The notes below the pieces were generated by a model, which was not told the origin of the DNA, ran no database searches, and saw nothing but the letters and a program-made list of their open reading frames with translations. From contig JAFBJZ010000357.1 of assembly GCA_016785225.1 (NCBI GenBank), positions 2,051,501-2,115,500 on the forward strand: a stretch of DNA of 64,000 nt, given 5' to 3'. Position numbers and translations under genes: made by a program. The stretch comes from Psettodes erumei. Its lineage: Eukaryota > Chordata > Actinopteri > Pleuronectiformes > Psettodidae. This document shows positions 48,601 through 59,639 of the stretch, piece after piece. Position 1 is the first letter of the stretch; every line of letters begins with the position of its first letter.

Positions 48601-51400
48601 CATTTAAAAAACACACACACATTCACTTCTGCTTGTGCTAAAACTACAACTTTGAGGTGGCAAAACCTCAGAGACACATTAAAGAAGCAATTCATTTTGG
48701 GGAGCTTATGTTCGAACAAGATAAAATACAACCACCCATCAACCGCTCAACCTAAGACGGAGTACTGCATACAGCTGATATTGCCAGTGTTGACAGTGAT
48801 CTATGCTGAATCGATGTGCTTTATGTATGTGGTGGGGTTACTCTCTCCAGAATCACAGTGTGCAGAGGTAGCCCAAATAGGGTGGTTATAGTTAATGGAT
48901 GGATGTGATTCCTCCAGGTGTTCATGTGATTTAAGCCATAACTATAAGCACCTGAGTGGCAACAATGGTTAATATCAGCATCCAAAGAGAGAGAGACAAA
49001 GATATTGTGAATTTGTGACACCACCCATAACTCCCAACTACTGAAGGGAATTACTGAACATCTCAACACATTTTTATTCTATTCTATTCTTACTGAATCT
49101 AATATAAAATATATATAAAATATATAAAATAAATCCAGTCAAAATCCAATATTACAACTATTAAAATCAATTTAGGGCATTTAAAAAGAGCAATGTGCTG
49201 TTTGTTGCTACACATACATGACCCAACAAAAGTAGCTTATTTAGGTAAAAATTGTTGGCACAAGGCATACAAGATTGGAATAATATATACACACAACAGA
49301 TTTTGAATAAGGGGTTCATTTGTCACAACCAGTGGTTTATGATGAGGTTAAAGGCTGATGAAGTGGGTGTGAATGTCACATTGTCTGTTTTGGAGAGTAA
49401 CTGTTCTGACACTGTTCGACCAACCAACAAATGCTTCTGTTGGAATATTCTGGCACCTTATGACTCCCTGCCTAAGTCTCTTTTGATAACTTGATTTAAA
49501 TCTTAATAAATGTACAGAAAACTCAGCTGTTATTTTTGTCTTCTTTCAAAATATTAAATGATGACACATACTGCTAAGTAAAGTAAAACAGAAAATACTC
49601 CATATATGTCACTTTCACTTTACAGTAATTGGTAAAAATGGTCTTACATCGATAGATCACCTGATATTCCATCACATAGTGCAGAGAAAATAAGTGCATG
49701 TGCATTCTGGGTAAAGATGTAACACTTGAGCATACATCATCATTCACTTATTCCATCAGCCTTTGGCAGGTGCATCTCAGAGTATTGAAATGCCACTCAA
49801 CATGGCAGTGGAGACCTCCTGGAGGGGATATGCCAAACTGACATCACCAGACTCTTCTTTTCATGTAAATATTTTCCTCCAAGACGTTACTACCCCTTGC
49901 AGGTGCGCAGACAAAACAGTAGGGGTCATCATGACAATGCAGACATAAGCCCTCACTGGCTTCCCACTCACAACAAATCACCTTAATTGGAGGTGGTGGT
50001 AGCAGTGTTATACTAATACACTGGTGCAACAGGTTTTGTATAGCTAAATAAACAATGACTCAACATAATATTACTGAACTGTAGTTATTAAGTACTGTAT
50101 TATTTCCACTCCTACAATAGACACCCCTACACATGTTCTGTTTACCCAGACATGGTTTGGGCTTTTTTCTGAGCCCCTTTTGAAGAACCTAAAGCTCTTT
50201 GAACTGCCATGTTACTGTGCTTGTCATGTCTGTGAGGTAATCTTGCTGAGTTAAAAGTGAGAGAGACAGACAGGTGGTGAATGGCTGCATGACAAAGAAA
50301 AACTCTAACTTTATAATACCAAATCTACTTCACAGAACCAAAAAGGGGCCTTGTTTTTTGGGAACACGAAGATCTGGATTCTCTTGTCTTTTCGTTCAGC
50401 CTTATTGTGTCATGTCTTGGCTTTCACACAACCCTTGATGGCCATGTCCCAACAACAAGATTATGGAAAAGATTAAGCAACATTTTTGACAGTTCTAATG
50501 AAATCTGATAAGTAGATATGTTCTGCTTATTTTCTGTTCTGTCTTTTTGGGGAAATGGGAACAGAAATGGAAACAAATGGCACAAAAAATATTCTCGTGA
50601 TGAAAGTAAAACATGTTGCTATAAATTAACAGAAAATTGTATCAACACTTGTAAAACTATGCTGTCTACACAGTATGTGTAGCCCACATACAACATACAG
50701 TATACTGTGTTTAAATAGACAGCCTAATGGGAGGTGATTGAAGTCAGTTTCCTGAAGTGACAGAAGTTGCCTGATGTATTTACATGTTTGTACTCCCGTG
50801 GTTGTGTCAGGAAACAAGTAAATCATAGGTTTATAGGTTTAAATCATAGGCTTGCGTCAAACCATCCTGACAGCTTCAAGGGATGTTTTTTTTTACAAAT
50901 CAGACTGGTGAGTGGAGGTGGGTTCTCTCGTTTCATTTTCTTTGTCCATCCTCACATGGTTTTCTTTCTTTCTTTCTTTGTCTTTTGTTCTGACCAAAGG
51001 CCCTTCTCATGTCCTCCCACCTGCATTTAAGACACAGAAAGCATCTTAGGGAAGCGTCTTCCTTTACAGAACCCTAATCCCTTGTCTATTCATCTTTCTT
51101 CCATCTCTCTTTTTCACCAAACACTGAAATGTCAGACACATGATTATCTGCCTTCCTCTGCCTTATCCCTCCCAGCTGCCCTTGTCTCCCATCTTTCTCT
51201 TCTCTCCAACATCTCTTTCACTTTCTTGTTGGTATGTCTCAGATAGTCTCTTAATGAAACCCATAACCAAGAGCATTTTGTCAATATTCACTATAACTTT
51301 CCCTGTATTAAGCAGTCCTGCTTATGACTCAGCAAGTGTCAATATGTCCAATAATACACCAGGTATGGTTTTGAGTTGAGGTTGAAAACTAGGTCAAATA
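45661..51400. other. Intergenic, low gene content
   Basis: Pyrimidine-rich 46015-46240 is followed by purine-rich 46265-46440, with a (CA)n at 47386-47405, an AT-rich ATATAAAATATATAAAAT run near 49100-49130 and a pyrimidine-rich block at 50930-51230. No exon or RNA gene recognised. Confidence 0.45.
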
Positions 51401-52600
51401 AATATTAAAACTGGTATTTGATTAATCCTGGTGTTAAACTCCATTGATTTTGCTGTGTGTAAACAAAGTCAATAACGGTCTCAATAGTAGGCTAATGAAC
51501 TCCCTGGAAGGACCACTCATTGGCAAAGCCTTTGGCTAAATCAAAAATACTTTATCACTTTGGAATACAAATGTGGACTCAAGTCACAGGATTTGGATTA
51601 AACTCAGGCTACAGTTATGAATTTGATTGCTTCAGACACAATCTAAAATTGCAGAAATGTTGCAACTCGGGAGACCTTTAAGTTCAATTAATGATCGACC
51701 CAAGCCCACCATAGATAGCAAAAGGGTAACTTTTTGCTTTTCAGTTAGGCGTCAGACTTCATCCAGGGATACTGCCATAACAGTGCTTAGAAGGCTGTAT
51801 CACTGTGCTGTAGTACTTTCCACAGTGAATGTGTACATAATTTCGGTGTTATTTCAGGTAACTTTAATTAATGAATTGCAATCAAAGTGTTTATTTTCCT
51901 TCATTCGCTGTCCAAGAGTCATGATCACTGTGAGTAGATGGTGTGCAGTGGAGATGACTTTGATAGATATTACTGCAAATGTCCTGCAAAAGTCTTTTTT
52001 TAACATCCTTAATGTTGTCTTCCTCACTAACCTTCTCCAGAAAACTGAAGCAACCCAAGACGACCAATTACAGCTCCTGTTCTCTCCACATGATATCCAA
52101 GCTACTGTCATTCAGATGTGTAATGCATGAATGTGGTGCTGTACTTAAAACTGAAGCCCTGTAACTAAAAAATATAGGTTAAAAACTTTTAGATTTATAT
52201 TAAATCTCTGCTCAGGCTATAGACACTTCCAGCATTCAATCTGCTCAAATCCCACTTCAAAAAGTGCTGAAATTTCTATGCCTATCTATGGCCTGCTGGT
52301 GACACTAGTGATAATGTTAGAGTTCAATTGAACCATTTAGCTTCACCCTCATGTCTAATGTACCAGGTGTACAAGTAAGTTAGATTAACCAATTTTGGTG
52401 TAGAAGGGGAAAACTCTTGTACTGATGTTTCTGGCAAGCAGACTTTCCTGTAAGCTGTTACTATAAGATACTGTAAGGCACTCACTTCTCAAGATAAAGT
52501 CCTCATGTTTCTCTGTCTCTGCCAATATTGTGGTGAGCCAGCAAGGTGGCTCTTCACTGCACCAGCCCCTCCATCTTGACATCTTGAACTTGAAAGAATT
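51401..52600. other. Intergenic, containing an unexplained 167-codon open frame
   Basis: Apart from the plus-strand open frame at 51627-52130, which has no recognised motif, this stretch is AT-rich noncoding DNA. Confidence 0.45.
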
Positions 52601-52603
52601 CTG

Positions 52604-53330
52604 GTGATGGACCGGGCACTACCGCGTCCTCCCGCCGGAAACTTTATACCAGGGGAAGGAAGTTAGTCAATTGGTATCAAGATAGAAGACACAACTACGG
52701 CGTAAGGTTAACAATTTATTTTAGAGGCACAGAAAATGAGTATAGAGTCAGTGCTGAGGCTTCTATCTGTCCACTTTAAGAGTCGGAGAGATGAAGCCCC
52801 GAACTAAGGAAATCATAAGTTCTTATTCTTCTGTACTCCTCCTGGGACCAGGGGGCACATCCTTGAGTGTTATCCTCCTGGCACCAGAGAGTGCGACCCT
52901 GAGTGTTATCAGTGTCTTGCTATGTGTAGCCAGTCACAACCGGCTCTAGCTGGACCCGAGCGAGTGTTAAAATCAGATGTGGTGCATTCTGTTCTGGTGA
53001 GCAAGCAGCAGCAAAGCAGTGATTAACATATCATAAGGCTATGGCATGAATTGGTGTGATGAGAACTAAGAACACTTAATCTCTGTGTGCAAGCAGGAAA
53101 TTTGTTTAAAGAGTTGTTGTCCCTCACAGAAGGCCCAGTAGTGGGGAGCTGTTAAGTAACAAAGCAGGAATGTCCACACCCAAAAGAGATGAAAGTATAC
53201 CGCAGGGATGCAGCAGCCCCATGGAGCTTTAGAAGAGGAGATGAAAGCTCTTGGTGACAAACTGAGTGAATCTGATACTGCCACAGTAAATCCTACACAG
53301 AACCCTTTCCCTTATAAAGGTGCTTGAGTT
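52604..53330 (-). mobile_element. Possible solo LTR of an LTR retroelement
   Basis: GC-richer than its flanks. Read on the minus strand, the part near 52650-52800 has a TCTCTCCGACTCTTAAAGTG stretch, an AATAAA signal near 52717 and a GC-rich end (CCGGCGGGAGGACGCGG) closing in ...CATCA, the layout of an R-U5 region. No primer-binding site, internal coding region or clear target duplication was found, so this is a tentative call. Confidence 0.35.
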
Positions 53331-53357
53331 GACTATTTTGAGGAAGTCCCCCCACCT

Positions 53358-53380
53358 AAAACAAACAAACAAACAAAACA
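53358..53380. repeat. (CAAA)n short tandem repeat
   Basis: About five AAAC/CAAA units. Confidence 0.85.
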
Positions 53381-53583
53381 AAGCTACAAAAAAACCCACA
53401 ATGAGTCAGGCTGTGGTAAGGGTGTTCACACACTGAAGGCGTCATACAAAGATTATGACAACTGAGTAAAACCTGTCTCAAGACGAGCAGTTATCAGAAG
53501 CTCCTTTGTCACCAGGTTTGACAAAGCTGAGCCCCAACTCCTGTCTACACAGACATGAGCCAACAGGAAGGACTTTGATAGGG

Positions 53584-53895
53584 CTTTACTTCAGTAGCGG
53601 AACAAATCAGACACGGGCCGGGGGCGGGACAAATGAATGGGCCTTTTAATCGCAAACAATAGAATGTACATAACATGTCATAACAAAAAAAACATGTCAA
53701 CAACAGCGGGGCACATGAACAAAACTAACTGAAACAGTAAAAACACAACAAGATAAAGCTATTCAGCACCACGGATAGCAACATAATGTCACACTCATCA
53801 CTACTTGAATGGCATATGGGCCACTGAGGGGCCGGACCCGGGCCCGGGCCGTGTCACCCCTCCAGCCCCCCTGAAGCTCCGCCCCTGCTCTACTT
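53584..53895. mobile_element. Short nonautonomous hAT element (MITE) with target duplication
   Basis: The element is 53592-53887 (296 bp). The left end CAGTAGCGGAAC pairs with the right end GCTCCGCCCCTG (9 of 12). The flanking 8-bp duplications CTTTACTT (53584-53591) and CTCTACTT (53888-53895) match 7/8. Both the 8-bp duplication and CAG...CTG ends are hAT hallmarks. It is GC-rich near the right end (GGCCGGACCCGGGCCCGGGC) and has no coding capacity. Confidence 0.8.
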
Positions 53896-55700
53896 TATAG
53901 GTGCAGTATAGGCCACCCCTCATATAGAGAAGTCAGATGATTTTCCATCTCTGCCCTTAGAAGATAAAGTTTCTCACACTGATATAGTCAGATATATTTC
54001 TGTAAACAATGTAGATACAAACCATGGCCCTTCCTTTGCAGTCTATTTGGAATCTGCCCACACAAGTTAAGCATCAGTGAGGCAAAGCAAAAGCAAATGG
54101 CTTATCAAGAATGCCAGTAAAATTTTTTTAAAGTTTTATAGAATTCAGTTCTCCTAGTCATACTGTCAGGATGCAGTCAGCAGCAACAGAACAGGGCACC
54201 AGAGAGCAACAAACTATCTCCCCTCTTGGGTTGAGTTCCATTAAATGCATTCCAGGAACAAAGAGAAACACAGGACGTGCTCACCTCAGTTCAGACTTTT
54301 TGTCCAGAGATGAGATGCAGGCAGCACAACAACTCCCTGTGACCGGTAAAATATTTGACTACTGAATGCGAAATAAGAGACCTGCTGCACACAGAGTGAA
54401 AGGTGAGAATCGTGAGGCTGCAGCCAGGAAGCACAGTGATGAGCACAGATGGGACCATACTCAGTAAGAATCAAACCAAACAGCAGTGTGTTCTTCCTTT
54501 CTAAATGAGCTGCATAAAGGAAATTGGTCACTTGGACACAGAAAGGCCATTGCAGTTGATTAGTAACTGTTTTTTTGGCCCAAGATGCAAAGACAAATAA
54601 GCCATTTTGTAACAAATGTGTGAATATGTCCCAAAAACAGAAACAAAAGGCAAGCATGTGCAAACAGATGGCATATATGATGAGTATTGAGACCACTCAA
54701 TGAATCGATTTGCTTTCACTTGACTTTGTGTATCTCAAAGAATGTATTTGTGGTTATGAGAAGTTACTTGTGCTACTGAACCATCAAACTTGGTGTTTTT
54801 GAGCTGATGCAAGTTCCTGATAACAAGCGACGTTTTTCAGAAATGCTGCAACACAACTTAAGATGTGACTCCAAGTACTCTGAGTAGCTGTGGATCTTTG
54901 ACCTGCCCATATCACTTTCAGAGGAATGGACAAAGGGAAGACATTTATTGGCATTGCTCTCTTACTGTGAAGAACATTCATTGATGAGTAGAATGAAATT
55001 TGAAAATGCACTGCATGCCCCCAAAAGCGCAGCTACTGAGTTCCACAGGCTGCTCTCCATGCTTCTTACTTTGGCAGACCACACCCGCCCAATAGACCTT
55101 TTCTTTGGGATTGAAGATGAGGACTGTGCAGAGAGCAGAAAAAGTAAAGTAAACAGACAGTACAACATGGGGTCCTGCAGTGTGCAGTGACATGTCTGAG
55201 AAAGAGGGACCAGGCACAATCTGCTCCTACTGGCAGGACGAAGTCTGCATCAAATGGATGAACACAGTGCTATGTTTGAGGTGGACAGTGAGGATAAAAA
55301 CACAGAAATATGCAAACACATGTCAACATACATAATGAATAGGTAGAAGACTGTCACATGAAGATATTTAATTAGAGCCAAATGGTGTCCTGTGAATATT
55401 TGGTATTCATAACAGTGTGGGTGACAGACTTACTGTAATTTATATTTAGAAGGCCATTTTACAAAAACATGCTGTTCACTGATTTAATGTGAATCGAATA
55501 TGAAAAAACTGAATGATAGAATTGTGTTTCTCTCTCTCTTAAAGTCTACATTAGAATTTCTCTAATTTTAGGTGAGTAAACATGGATTTAACCTCTTACA
55601 CATGATGAGGTGACATATAACCATCGTCTGTAGCAAGTGAAACAAAACAAGTATTTCTTATACTTGGTGTCATCAGACTTGACAAAATTCTGTATAGGGA
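53896..55700. other. Intergenic, some coding-like but unidentified stretches
   Basis: Open stretches at about 53905-54070 and 54948-55190 (plus) look slightly protein-like but have no recognised motif, partner exons or splice pattern that I can defend. Confidence 0.35.
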
Positions 55701-55833
55701 ATTATATTGTAGGCTAATCATGAAGCTCAAGGCACACAGGGCATATAATGCTAAGAACACAGTCAAAGCTACAGAGCAACATAAGGAAAACTACTACATC
55801 CTGCACCTCAACACATTCCCTCATGCAGCCTAC

Positions 55834-55960
55834 CTGCTTGAGAGCAGAGACATCCATCATCTTCTGCAGGTATGAATTTGTCCAGGAGAAGAAGTGATTC
55901 TTTTGGTCCAGATTTGCCATCATGATGGTAATAATACCACATATATTCCAAGTGGCCACT
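55834..55960 (-). CDS. Candidate internal exon of an unidentified gene
   Basis: 127 nt open on the minus strand, bounded by a fair acceptor (CACTTCACCAG) and a good donor (AAGCAG|GTAGGC), with phase 1 in and phase 0 out. It would encode 42 residues including ATWNICGIITIMM and SWTNSYLQKMMDVSALKQ. I do not recognise the protein and found no partner exons, so this may be chance. Confidence 0.2.
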
Positions 55961-56579
55961 CTGGTGAAGTGCTACAAAGATTTGTGTATTGCTGTCAAAG
56001 CTTCTTTATTACAAAGTTCAGTTATTTGGCACAATAATAATTTATCCCATAGCTGTTTGTTTTTGCAGAAAATTTTGTAAAATTTTGTGTGCGTGTGTGA
56101 GAGTGTGTACGTGCTCGTGCGATGTCTGGAAAGTTGTCTTTAAACAACAACTGGCCAAGTTGCCAGCTTTAAAGAAACTTTTTTGGGGTCAGTGCCAAAG
56201 TATTACTTGTGAGAGAATTCTTAGCCAGTACACACCGTGTTGGTTTATATTGTAAGCTCCTCTCCGCTTCTTAACTCCAGTCTTTGGCAATGGCTAATAG
56301 AGGGCATTCAAAGCACAATCGTTCGAGCATACTGAAAGTAAAGTCTGTAAAACATGATTCATGGAACACACACAAACCTGATGTACCGAGGCATGTGCAA
56401 GCATCATTTCTCACAATCAAATTAATGATGAAACTCAAGAGCACTCTAATGACGAAGGACCCAGCAGAATGCATGACCCATTCTGATAGACCACAGGGCC
56501 TGATGGTAGGTCTCTTGGTAGGGCTGTCAGACGGCTGACTGAAGCCCACTGTCTGCTTTCAAAAAGTAGCAGAACTCTG

Positions 56580-57300
56580 AGTTATTTTTCAGCCTAACTC
56601 TGTATCTCTCTCTCTCTCTCTCCTCTCTCTTTCACTCTCTCCCTCTGTCCAATGCCAGACACAGTTTTCCCTCAGCAGCTTTGATGTTTCTCTCTTCCAC
56701 TCTTCCCTTCTGTCCTTTATTCTAATCCACTTAGTCTCCCCTGTCTGTGTCTCTCTTTCCTCCATCACATTCCCTGTTTCTCTTCGACCCTTTCCTCTCT
56801 ATAGAAATGCAGGAGAAACTTCCCACATCCCAAGCCGTTCTTTTCCCCTCCTGTCTTCCTATCATCCTCCTCTCCCATGCTTGCTGATTAGAGGCTGCTC
56901 TTCTCCACCTTTCTCCTTCCCTCTCTGCCCTCTGCTGCCCCACTGAGAAAACTATCCTGTTAGATAACAGCTGAGCGGAGAGAATGAGTGAGAGACGGGA
57001 GAGGCAGAGGGCAAGAGCAAAGAAAAGTAGAAGAGAAGAGCATGGTTACTGATGAAGTGAGAGAGGGCAGAGGAACAGACACAAAAAATCAAGCTGTGCA
57101 CACGCTGAAGGAAATTGACAGGATAACCGACAGGAAAACCGGGATTGACAAAGTTAAGTGCGGACCAGCAGCCGGCCTGGCAGACAGACTGAGAGGAAGA
57201 CAGTTACAAGTAGACATAGACTATAGAACATAAAGGGCACAGAGTGACACAGAAAGAACATCGAAGTGAAGGAAAGACATTTTTAAATGTTCAGTTTAAG
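56580..57300. repeat. Pyrimidine block followed by purine block
   Basis: 56597-56935 is C/T-rich, including a (TC)n run at 56608-56632, and 56960-57300 is A/G-rich on the same strand. The switch is near 56945 at GTTAGATAACAGCTGAG. The open frames here are low-complexity artefacts. Confidence 0.8.
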
Positions 57301-57776
57301 ATTTGAGACACAGAGTTGGGGGGCTCAAAAGACTGTCACTCTAGAAAATGCCACAACTTTAAGACTTAATTCCTAGGGCCATACTGTGTTTGGACAAGAC
57401 CATTATCGACATTATAAAATCATTATACTTGCATCAAATGATTTCAAATAAGTAACTGCTCCTCCTGTAAGACAGACGGAATTTTACAAAGTTAGAGAAG
57501 AGAGACAGGAAGCAGAACGTTCGAACAGAGAGTTGGTTCAGCAGAGCAGTTCGCAGATGTGCAAATATGCAGGCTTCTGGATGGGTAGACACGCAAACAA
57601 ACAGAAAGGCGAGCAAACTTTGAAATGAAAAGGCAGATACACAGACAAGTAAGCAAACAGGCATGATAAAAGACACGCAGGGAGAAAGAGGGCGAGAGAT
57701 AGGGAGGAATATTCACTCAGCATCTTATGAAGGGCATCGCACAACTTCACTTTTAGCTCTATCTATGCATGCACAT

Positions 57777-58058
<282 letters not shown>

Positions 58059-58062
<4 letters not shown>

Positions 58063-59545
58063 AAGGGATAGTGAACGTTGTCATCTATTACTGGCTCTGA
58101 TTGTGGCAAATCTACTTCCACCATACTAGAACAGAACTTGCATATGTCATTCTTATGCTGTCAAACTCCTCATTATTTGTCAATCAGAAATCATGAAATT
58201 TGTAAAAAATGATTAAGTCTTTCTTTCTTTTGGATAATTTGACTGATTGACTCAAATTTGGTTTGCAGAGCCTGGCAATTTCATTGTGAAGGCAAGACTC
58301 TGAGATCCTGCGCAAAGTCACTTCCACCAGCTGCTTCTTTTTAACCAAGAAATAAGCCACAAATTGGTGGTTTTGATATAGATGTATTTTTTTTTACTTG
58401 CCCTCAATCTTTGTTCTATATGAGGCTAAACTGACTCCAGCTCCACTCATGAATTGTTATATGTATTAACAAAGACTGTAAATTGAGTTACAAACATACA
58501 GAGAATTAGTATCATACTCTGCAGTTCCTCTCAGCTCTAATGCAGAGTTTTAGCATCGTTCAACTTACTGTTTTGGTTTTGCAGCCAACTTTTGCAGTAA
58601 CTTTAATTGTTTTGGTTGCCTCTTGCTGCCCACATCAACCCCGTTTACAGGCAGAGCAAGCAGCCATGCTTAGAAAGGAAAGCTCATATAAAGCAGCTTT
58701 ACACTACCTGGTAAAAAATAAATGACTGGGGGGAGAACTTTACCAATACTTGTAGTATAAAAAACTTTATTTTTAGGATGGCCATGTTGAAGACCACATG
58801 GCTTGTTTTTTATTATCAGTTTTACTAAAACATATCAGAATAAATTCCCGAGCTGTCGAAACAAAGAAACAACAATGTGTACTTTGTGCAAAACTGAACT
58901 TTGTCAAAGAAATGCCAAAAATCAATTAACCAAATCAATTCTCTCATCTCACTCTTAGAAAGAATGTATACTATATACTAAATGATGAACTGCTCCTTTA
59001 TTTTATCATCTCCATTGGATGTCAGTATATTCAAATAGAGAGGAGCAGCAGGATCTGTCACACTAATGAAATCCAAGGTCTCATGAATTTCTCATGTTGC
59101 TGCTTTAGGAGAGTTCTCCCTGCACTCAACCCTGAATTTTATTAAACTTTTAAGAAGAACCCTGAGCAGTGCAGATGTATTATTTCTAATACTCGTATAG
59201 ACAGTACTGTATATGTTTTTTTGTTTTTTTACTGCTGCAGTGTCCCAATTTCCACATAGGGATCATTAAAGTTTCATCTCAGAACGAAGAGCTAAATTTA
59301 GGGATACTGGTGCATATTTAGAAAATGCCACCTGGGTAAGCTTCAGCTGTCACTGCTCCATGATTGAATACACATTTTAAAAAGCTGTCACACTTATTTG
59401 CTAATATGCTGGACAGCGCCACACTGTTCCTGAACCTCTATTCTACTTTGCTGTGTTTTTCAGTTCAGCTTTCGCATTGTCTGTGCAGAGATAAGCGGAG
59501 GTGGAGGCTTGAGTCATGCCTTCAATTTTGCTAACTTACAGCGTC
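58059..59545. other. Intergenic, nothing recognised
   Basis: AT-rich. A possible retroposon tail (AATTTCCACATAGGGATCAT plus TAAAGTTTCATCT) ends near 59280. No gene seen. Confidence 0.4.
59205..59282 (+). repeat. Retroposon-like 3' tail (possible)
   Basis: Contains TTTACTGCTGCAGTGTCCCA, AATTTCCACATAGGGATCAT and TAAAGTTTCATC. It has the same design as the minus-strand tail at 45325-45380. Weak, short remnant. Confidence 0.4.
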
Positions 59546-59549
59546 AAAT

Positions 59550-59578
59550 CCCCCCCCCCCCACCCCCCACCCCCCACC
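59550..59578 (-). other. G-quadruplex-type C-run
   Basis: On plus there are C runs of 12, 6, 6 and 2 separated by single A. On minus this gives long G runs with one-base T loops, an ideal quadruplex pattern. Confidence 0.85.
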
Positions 59579-59639
59579 TCACATTCCCTGTAATTTAGGT
59601 GTGAACTCCTACATTTGCAGTTGCTATGTTCTGCCTGGC

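Noticed and set aside
54948..55190. 80-codon plus-strand frame and the facing minus frames with an apparent acceptor near 55130
   Set aside because: Three overlapping frames on both strands compete, no partner exon or recognised motif supports any of them.
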